A stretch of 5,337 bases of DNA from Legionellales bacterium UBA5158 (lineage in GTDB: Bacteria; Pseudomonadota; Gammaproteobacteria; DSM-16500). Below are positions 1 to 4,182 of this stretch, piece by piece. Positions within the stretch are counted from its first letter, which is position 1. Every line of letters starts with the position of its first letter. Below the pieces are notes generated by a model. It saw only the letters and a program-made list of their open reading frames with translations. It did no database searches and was not told where the DNA came from. A program made the translations under genes and the position numbers. The stretch lies in assembly GCA_002413665.1 (NCBI GenBank), contig DHXK01000085.1:1-5337 (forward strand). Reading direction: 5' to 3'.

Positions 1-155
1 ACATCAACTCCGTCTACGCCTGGTGCGCTTTGTGAAGGGATGTGTCGCAAACTTTCCCATATCCTTTCGCGCGTGATGTGATGACATAGCGATGTAAATT
101 TGAGATTTGTTTCACATCGAGCTTTCACTGCTATTTCTTCTAGTTTTGTTACCAT
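1..155 (-). CDS. Group II intron reverse transcriptase/maturase, N-terminal part (runs off left edge)
   Basis: The reading frame starts at the ATG at 155-153 and stays open for 51 codons to the window edge. It begins MVTKLEEIAVKARCE and reaches SAPGVDGVD, the RT-0/RT-1 block typical of group II intron-encoded proteins of the LtrA type (usually APGVDG preceded by a KFTSL-like stretch, seen here as LKFTSLCHHI). Such proteins bind their own intron RNA, help it splice, and reverse-transcribe it into a new DNA site. An in-frame stop lies about 9 codons upstream, so the start is well bounded. An AAGGA at 171-167 is a possible ribosome site, though its 11-nt spacing is long. The gene sits where expected, after about 530 nt of intron 5' RNA. 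The YADD catalytic motif and the maturase domain would lie outside the window, so intactness cannot be judged. Confidence 0.85.
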   Translation of the reverse strand, partial: MVTKLEEIAVKARCETNLKFTSLCHHITRERIWESLRHIPSQSAPGVDGVD

Positions 156-685
156 GATTGAGTTTATCCTTACATTGAATTAAGGCTCGATATCTCTCAT
201 TGTATAGAGCTCATGTTTCCCTAGTTGAATTCAAGTCCCGCTGGTCGCTTCCCCACGTAATAGGCTCTCCCTATCTCACAGTACTATCAACCAGTCCGAC
301 TTCCGACAAATCATCAAACCATTCTTGCTTTTCAGCTTGATTAGTCTTACAAGCTCCGCTTGAACTTGCCGGATCTCCCTTGTTCCCATGGAATCCTTTA
401 ATAACATGCCGTAGGTACGAACTCCGGAAATAATTCTTTGCTCTCACCTTTAATGAGCAACTAATTGCAGCCTTCCCCAAAAGAGGGATAAGGTCGGCTA
501 TTTCACATACGTTCGATTTCGGAGCTAATTATCCTGTTCAATAATTCCGGCCTGCTATTTTCCTGTCTACGCTTCGCAGTGATTGTTACCGCACACCACG
601 CAAGACTCGGTACCTGACTGTTGGTTAGACCTTATCAGGGCAGTTATTTCAAACTGCTGTATCCCATGCGCTTTCAAGGCGCAAC
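156..685 (-). ncRNA. Group II intron 5' region (domains I to IV, before the ORF)
   Basis: This stretch has no convincing protein gene. Read on the minus strand it ends immediately before a group II maturase start, so it is the 5' ribozyme part of that intron. Supporting structure includes a TGCGC/GCGCA hairpin at 667-683 and a GCAGTT/AACTGC hairpin at about 638-655. The 480-640 segment resembles bacterial group II domain I, with phrases such as GGTACCGAGTC, GGTGTGCGGTAAC, GAAGCGTA and AGCAGGCCGG. The intron 5' end is inferred near 685 (GTTGCGCC, a variant of the usual GTGYG) and is not certain within about 10 nt. I did not fold the whole domain or assign EBS sites. An open frame at 271-480 is best read as chance within this RNA. 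Confidence 0.7.
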
Positions 686-692
686 CTCCTCA

Positions 693-725
693 GAACCGGA
701 CGTGCGGAACTACCGCATCCGGCTC
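693..725 (-). ncRNA. Group II intron domain V of the upstream intron copy
   Basis: On the minus strand this 33-nt element starts GAGCCGGAT and ends GTCCGGTTC. The two arms pair over 9 bp, followed by a two-nt AC bulge and a GCGG/CCGC upper stem closed by a five-nt loop. This is the canonical shape of domain V, including the AGC catalytic triad near its 5' end. It lies 28 nt after the stop of the maturase fragment at 754-1035, the usual position. A normal domain VI hairpin is not recognisable after it: within about 10 nt the sequence changes into what looks like the 5' end of the next intron. Confidence 0.85.
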
Positions 726-753
726 CCGATAGTGCTAAAGGCATCTGCCTAGT

Positions 754-1035
754 TCAGCGAGCTTCGAACATAGATGTCGTCTTGAAGTTATCTGGATAGC
801 CTACTCTTTTAAGTAGCTTACTAAAACTATCCCAGCTCGTTTTACGCTTACCACCTTTGCGATTTATCCAACGAAATAAAGATCTTTCACTCATAAAAAT
901 AAAAGACTTCACTCGTCTTTGATTGTCTGAGATGGCATGGTAATTTATCCACCCTCTTACAATTCTAATAACTCGCTTCAGCATTACGTGCGTGTCACAT
1001 GCAAGATTTTCTTTTAAGTGGAAAAAGCGGGTCAT
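754..1035 (-). pseudogene. Group II intron maturase, C-terminal fragment truncated by the IS1111-type element
   Basis: The 93-residue frame is the C-terminal end of a group II intron-encoded protein. RGWINYHAISDNQRRV (residues about 28-43) is the maturase (GIIM) core, and SLFRWINRKGGKRKTSW followed by LLKRVGYP and a terminal TSMFEAR is the usual tail of one bacterial family. The reverse-transcriptase domain (normally about 300 residues) is absent. The apparent ATG at 1035-1033 lies one or two bases outside the end of the IS1111-type element, and an in-frame TAG occurs inside that element, so this start is a by-product of the insertion rather than a real one. A domain V follows after the stop, confirming it as the 3' part of an intron. 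No N-terminal part of this protein appears on the far side of the insertion, so a deletion or other rearrangement also occurred. Confidence 0.85.
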
Positions 1036-1036
1036 A

Positions 1037-1048
1037 TATGGACCCTAC
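1037..1048. repeat. Left inverted repeat of the IS1111-type element
   Basis: TATGGACCCTAC here is the exact reverse complement of 2492-2503. It is the end distal to the transposase start, next to the presumed bridge-RNA region. It abuts the broken maturase frame at 1035. Confidence 0.8.
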
Positions 1049-1372
1049 CTGGATGCAAGAGATAAACGTAAATTATTAACAAAATAAAGATTAAGATGCA
1101 GTCATATATTCGGCCTTTGGTTGAGTGATATACGTTCACTCTGGCCCTGATAGTATCTGCGCTCTTCCTCCTCATCAGGCCTCCGGCTTTATGTGCAGCC
1201 TCTGACTCGCATAGGTTTTGAAAGAGCTGGTCTTACCTATTTTGCTATCAATTTTGCCTATCTAAGACATTTTCCAGAACTGGTTACATACTACTTTTTT
1301 CTTTTACACTTTCAGCTGAGCCAACATATACTTTTCAATATTCATAGTGTGTTGGCAGGTTATCTATATAAA
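1049..1372 (-). ncRNA. Candidate bridge RNA region of the IS1111-type element
   Basis: About 320 bp between the transposase stop and the inverted repeat hold no credible gene. In IS1111-subgroup elements this position encodes the bridge RNA that pairs with donor and target DNA. Visible structure on the minus strand includes a perfect 7-bp stem (1350-1356 with 1320-1326) enclosing a 23-nt loop, an 8-bp stem with one bulged base (1174-1181 with 1143-1151) enclosing a 22-nt loop, and a 6-bp hairpin with a 7-nt loop (1123-1141). Smaller hairpins lie at 1185-1200 and 1274-1283. Two stems with large single-stranded loops are what a bispecific guide RNA would need. Which loop is the target loop and which the donor loop cannot be settled by eye, and the RNA ends are unknown. 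Confidence 0.6.
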
Positions 1373-2416
1373 TTACTTTTCATTTGAAAATCCATTTGCT
1401 GAACATGATTTACGATAACATTCACCTTTTGCTAAAATTGCCCAAATAATTCGAGCATTTTTATTAGCTAAAGCAACAGCTGCTTTATTGTTACCACAAC
1501 GAATTTTTTTGTCGGCTATCCACAAACTTCTTTTGTCTGTTTTGTTTTCGCAATTTTGTACTACTGCTCGCGCACCATGAATTAGCAATGTTCTTACATA
1601 GCGATCACCTCGTTTAGATATACCAGACAATCTTATTGTATCCCCACTAGAATGTTGTTTTGGTACTAAGCCTAACCATGCTGAAACCTCTCGACCATTT
1701 TTAAATAATTTTGCATCGCCAATTGTGGCAATAGCAGCTGATGCTGATAAAGGACCGACACCCTCAATCTTCATGATTTCTTTACACATCGCATCTTGGC
1801 TGGCTATCATTTCAATTTGTTTACTAAAAGTTGCAAGCTGTGTTTTATAAGCCTTAAATTGATCGTTTAATTGTTCAAAAATAGCTTGTGATTTCGGCGT
1901 TAAATAATCTTTGTGATCATCTAAAATTTCTGAAAATTTATTAAGATGACTTATACCCTTAGGGATAATGATGCCAAACTCAGCTAATAGACCGCGCATC
2001 TGATTTGCTTGTGCTGTTCGCTGTTTCATTACGAGTGATCTAGCCCGATGTAACAAAAGTATTTCTTGTTGTTCTATTTTTTTATTCGGCACAAATTTCA
2101 TATCCGGGCGCGTAACTGCTTCAGCTATTCCTTGCGCATCATTACGGTCATTTTTGTTTGACCTGATATACGGCTTTACAAATTGAGGAGCCATCATCTT
2201 AACCGTATGCCCCATTTTTTCAAATACTCTTGCCCAATGATGGGCGCTTGAACAAGCTTCTATTCCAATTAAGCAGGGTGGTAGATTAGCTATAAATTCT
2301 GCTAGCTTGCTTCTTGTTAATCTTTTGCTTAATACACGCTTACCTCGACTATCTGTTCCATGTAATTGAAAAACATTCTTTGCCAAATCTATCCCTAATA
2401 CTTTAATATCCTTCAT
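1373..2416 (-). CDS. IS110-family (IS1111 subgroup) transposase, DEDD recombinase
   Basis: The protein is 347 aa, full length for the family. The N-terminal RuvC-like domain opens with MKDIKVLGIDLAKNVF and carries the four acidic residues expected of DEDD transposases: D10, E53 (in LIGIEACSSAHHWAR), D90 and D93 (in KNDRNDAQGIAEA). A helical linker occupies about residues 110-210. The C-terminal Tnp20 domain follows, with EGVGPLSASAAIATIG (218-233), AWLGLVPKQHSSGDT (246-260) and LSGISKRGDRYVR (263-275). The serine pair S256/S257 in HSSG is the likely nucleophile position. The enzyme excises and inserts the element as a circle under bridge-RNA guidance. The start is supported by GGAGG at 2427-2423, six bases upstream of the ATG. 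No frameshift or missing catalytic residue is seen. Confidence 0.93.
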   Translation of the reverse strand: MKDIKVLGIDLAKNVFQLHGTDSRGKRVLSKRLTRSKLAEFIANLPPCLIGIEACSSAHHWARVFEKMGHTVKMMAPQFVKPYIRSNKNDRNDAQGIAEAVTRPDMKFVPNKKIEQQEILLLHRARSLVMKQRTAQANQMRGLLAEFGIIIPKGISHLNKFSEILDDHKDYLTPKSQAIFEQLNDQFKAYKTQLATFSKQIEMIASQDAMCKEIMKIEGVGPLSASAAIATIGDAKLFKNGREVSAWLGLVPKQHSSGDTIRLSGISKRGDRYVRTLLIHGARAVVQNCENKTDKRSLWIADKKIRCGNNKAAVALANKNARIIWAILAKGECYRKSCSANGFSNEK

Positions 2417-2422
2417 ATGGAT

Positions 2423-2427
2423 CCTCC
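2423..2427 (-). promoter_or_regulatory. Ribosome binding site of the IS1111-type transposase
   Basis: GGAGG on the minus strand lies six bases before the ATG at 2416, a strong Shine-Dalgarno at ideal spacing that fixes the transposase start. No convincing -35/-10 pair at proper spacing was found upstream within the element. In this family a promoter is often completed only when the ends join in the circular form. Confidence 0.75.
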
Positions 2428-2491
2428 GTCTTTATATCGAATGAAATGTTCTCGCACTCATTCTGGCTCAAATTGAAGCCTTGTTAAAGGT

Positions 2492-2503
2492 GTAGGGTCC
2501 ATA
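2492..2503. repeat. Right inverted repeat of the IS1111-type element
   Basis: GTAGGGTCCATA is the exact reverse complement of 1037-1048. It lies 75 bp upstream of the transposase start codon and six bases from the nearer copy of the 40-bp direct repeat. Confidence 0.8.
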
Positions 2504-2508
2504 CTATT

Positions 2509-2548
2509 AGGCCTGCACTGTGCGTTAACCAGTAAAACATGCATCAAT
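2509..2548. repeat. 40-bp dispersed repeat, copy B
   Basis: This segment matches 2857-2896 in the same orientation at about 34 of 40 positions. The inner 29 bases (2520-2548) differ at only two. It contains the palindromes GTTAAC and ATGCAT. It lies between the 3' end of the third group II intron remnant and the IS1111-type element. It could be a REP-like repeat related to the neighbouring Y1 transposase, or a duplicated piece of old flanking DNA. Confidence 0.75.
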
Positions 2549-2564
2549 GAAAAAAGCGGGTTGA

Positions 2565-2633
2565 ATCGAGTCGGAGGAGCCTCACAGCTCCGACCGCTCA
2601 CACCACCGTACATGCGATGTCGCATACGGCGGT
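2565..2633 (-). ncRNA. Group II intron domains V and VI of the third remnant
   Basis: Domain V occupies about 2633-2602. CCGCCGTA pairs with TACGGTGG including one G-U pair, and a two-nt TG bulge and a TGCG/CGCA upper stem close on ACAT. The catalytic triad position reads CGC, a variant known in class C introns, rather than AGC. Domain VI follows with a GTCGGAG/CTCCGAC stem (2594-2588 with 2576-2570), and the intron ends in CGAT at 2565. The last base of the maturase stop codon overlaps domain V. Confidence 0.8.
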
Positions 2634-2854
2634 TAAACGTTTAACAAAGCTCTTTGCCGTGTCAGATTTATAAGACCTATCTTATCGAACCAAGCGTTAT
2701 TCATGGCCTGACTAACGGGAGGAGTCATAGAAAGTCGCCACCAGCCTTTCCCAGAACTGGCGAGTCTCTTTGCATTCACTTCAGACACTCCAAGTTTCCT
2801 CGGGAATTTTGATATTGATCGACATGTTTTCCGTTGTTTCAATCGAAAACGGGG
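2633..2854 (-). pseudogene. Group II intron maturase C-terminal fragment
   Basis: The frame reads PRFRLKQRKT at its start, then RKLGVSEVNAKRLA, SGKGWWRLSMTP, AMNNAWFDKIGL and ends in ALLNV. This is the terminal segment of group II intron-encoded proteins of the type whose tail carries a G(K/P)WWRL motif and a final GLxxLTxR helix. Only about 74 residues remain; the reverse-transcriptase and most of the maturase domain are missing. An in-frame TGA sits at 2857-2855, exactly where similarity ends and the 40-bp repeat begins. Any start here (TTG at 2842) would be spurious, so it is scored as a broken gene. Confidence 0.8.
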
Positions 2855-2856
2855 TC

Positions 2857-2896
2857 AGTCCTACAAAGTGCGTTAACCGCTAAAACATGCATCAAT
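2857..2896. repeat. 40-bp dispersed repeat, copy A
   Basis: This is the partner of 2509-2548 in direct orientation. It lies 35 bp beyond the stop codon of the Y1 transposase gene and abuts the truncated edge of the third group II intron remnant. On the minus strand it contains GCGGTTAACGC, a weak hairpin, and GTAGGAC. GTAG is one of the tetranucleotides known at the foot of REP elements, but a classic long REP stem is not present. Confidence 0.75.
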
Positions 2897-2931
2897 ACAT
2901 TCTTTAAGATTTTATTTTTTATAAAAATGGG

Positions 2932-3873
2932 TTAGCCGCAAAATTCGTTTTTTATTACATTCTTAATTTTAGCTAACTCCTGGCTCTCATCCACTAACAG
3001 GATTCTTTTTATAGCACGAGTGACTGTAGTGTGCTCACACTTAAAATAAGTCGCCACCATAGCCGCAGGGCCTATTTTAAATTCTAAAACAAGCCAAGCA
3101 ATAACAGCACGTATTTTTGAACAAAAGCGATTTCGAGATTTTATATGTAAAAACGCTTCTTCAATCCTATAAAATAAACACACAGAATCGATAATCTGAT
3201 CGAGAGTAAGATCAAATACTTCTTCGATATTATTCTGGAGAGACTCCAATCTTTTCATAAAGACATCGTCACATATTACTGGGAAACTTTTTCTATTCGC
3301 TATATTAAAATTTATTGCAGCATTTTGATCGGATGGTTCTACGATAAATTTTTTATAACAAATAAGTGCATCCATTTCGTCAGATGAAAAATATCCTAAA
3401 ACAAAACTTGTGGTTAGCCATGAGTAATATGACAATTTTAAATATGCATTATGACTACTCCAACAATAATCCTCTGCATGAATAACCATTTTAGCTCGTA
3501 CAGGATTGAGATGAATATATTGGATTAGTTTCAACAAATAGTTATCCGCATCCACAATAAGAGCCTTATATCGTCCTTGAAATAAATGACCAATTTTATT
3601 TCTTTTTTTATTTATAATTCTGGTATAACGAAAACTAATATTTTGAATAATTTTAGATAAAGGTATTTCGCCAACTTGGAGTGCGAGATGAACATGATTT
3701 GTCATTAAACAAAAACCATGAACCCGAAAATTAAATCGATTAACACCCTCACTGATTAACGAAAGAAATTTTTCTCGGTCGTCGTTTTCAAAAAAAATAT
3801 TTTCACCTCCATTCCCTCTTAACATAACGTGATAAAAAGCACCTGAATAATGAATTCTTGGTTTTCGTGGCAT
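2932..3873 (-). CDS. Y1/HUH transposase (REP-associated tyrosine transposase-like) with DnaA-C-like C-terminal domain
   Basis: The 313-aa protein begins MPRKPRIHYSGAFYHVMLRG, the usual start of the Y1 transposase/RAYT family. The HUH metal-binding motif is H60-V-H62 in LMTNHVHLAL. It is followed by GHLFQGRYKALIVD (95-108) and QYIHLNPVRA (118-127), in which Y119 is the likely nucleophile. These enzymes cut and join single-stranded DNA at hairpins such as REP sequences. The last 60 residues (about 253-300) resemble the DnaA domain IV DNA-binding fold: SRNRFCSKIRAVIAWLV, then KCEHTTVTRAIKRI, which parallels the RDHTTV signature of DnaA. Such two-domain members are known. GGAG at 3882-3879, five bases before the ATG, supports the start. 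No frameshift is seen and the gene appears intact. Confidence 0.9.
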   Translation of the reverse strand: MPRKPRIHYSGAFYHVMLRGNGGENIFFENDDREKFLSLISEGVNRFNFRVHGFCLMTNHVHLALQVGEIPLSKIIQNISFRYTRIINKKRNKIGHLFQGRYKALIVDADNYLLKLIQYIHLNPVRAKMVIHAEDYCWSSHNAYLKLSYYSWLTTSFVLGYFSSDEMDALICYKKFIVEPSDQNAAINFNIANRKSFPVICDDVFMKRLESLQNNIEEVFDLTLDQIIDSVCLFYRIEEAFLHIKSRNRFCSKIRAVIAWLVLEFKIGPAAMVATYFKCEHTTVTRAIKRILLVDESQELAKIKNVIKNEFCG

Positions 3874-3960
3874 ATATACTCCAGAGAAATTAAATAAAAT
3901 TAGAATTTGAAAAGAAGAAAAGTAAGAAGAATTAATGAGGAAATATTAGAAAATTGCGTA

Positions 3961-4101
3961 TTCTGACCCATCGTGAACGCCGATTCTGAATCAAGGTGAA
4001 CGCTTATTCTGATTTAACGTGAACGGTGATTCTGCTCGATAGTGAACGATTTTGGCGTGAATTTCAGAATCAGCGTTCACGATCCCAGAATTACCGTTCA
4101 C
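3961..4101. repeat. IS21 left-end transposase-binding repeats
   Basis: The motif GTGAACGNNNATTCTG recurs. Direct copies begin at 3973, 3996, 4019 and 4042 (the last is partial), an exact 23-bp spacing. TTCTG units at 3961, 3984, 4007 and 4030 keep the same phase. Two inverted copies occupy 4065-4080 and 4086-4101. Multiple terminal repeats of this sort are known in IS21 elements and bind IstA. They also overlap the region where an istA promoter would lie, so autoregulation is possible (inference). Confidence 0.85.
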
Positions 4102-4182
4102 GATGTCGTAATGTATTGATCTATTGCTGGAAATTTCAATTTTAACGCGGAACATTAGGCCTTTTTTAATGAGGGGCCAAAT

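Larger units (their letters stand above)
1037..2503 (-). mobile_element. IS110-family insertion sequence, IS1111 subgroup
   Basis: The element is about 1.47 kb. It is bounded by perfect 12-bp inverted repeats and carries one DEDD-type transposase gene read on the minus strand. The gene has a short 5' flank (about 87 bp) and a long 3' non-coding tail (about 325 bp). IS110-family elements are known to use a recombinase guided by a bridge RNA. In the IS1111 subgroup, inverted repeats near the ends are present and the RNA region lies downstream of the gene, which matches this layout. True ends may extend a few bases beyond the repeats. No target duplication is evident, as expected for the family. 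The gene and both repeats look intact, so the element may be active. Confidence 0.85.
2565..2857 (-). mobile_element. 3' remnant of a third group II intron (class C-like)
   Basis: On the minus strand the piece consists of a maturase C-terminal fragment, domain V and domain VI, ending at CTCGAT near 2565, a typical intron 3' end. Its 5' truncation point coincides with the edge of repeat copy A at 2857. The domain V differs from that at 693-725, and the maturase tail is of a different family, so this is not another copy of the introns on the left. The following exon reads ACCCGCTTTTTTC, which resembles the 3' half of a terminator; class C introns are known to insert beside terminators. Confidence 0.75.

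Noticed and set aside
271..480. Open reading frame of 69 codons on the minus strand
   Set aside because: It lies inside the 5' RNA portion of a group II intron, has no recognisable protein motif, and similar chance frames are common in that part of introns.
1193..1387. Open reading frame of 64 codons on the plus strand
   Set aside because: It overlaps the transposase 3' end antisense and fills the bridge-RNA region; no protein family resemblance and no good ribosome site.
2897..2931. A/T-rich inverted segment downstream of the Y1 transposase as a terminator
   Set aside because: The pairing is only short A/T runs without a G+C stem, so it is not a convincing intrinsic terminator.
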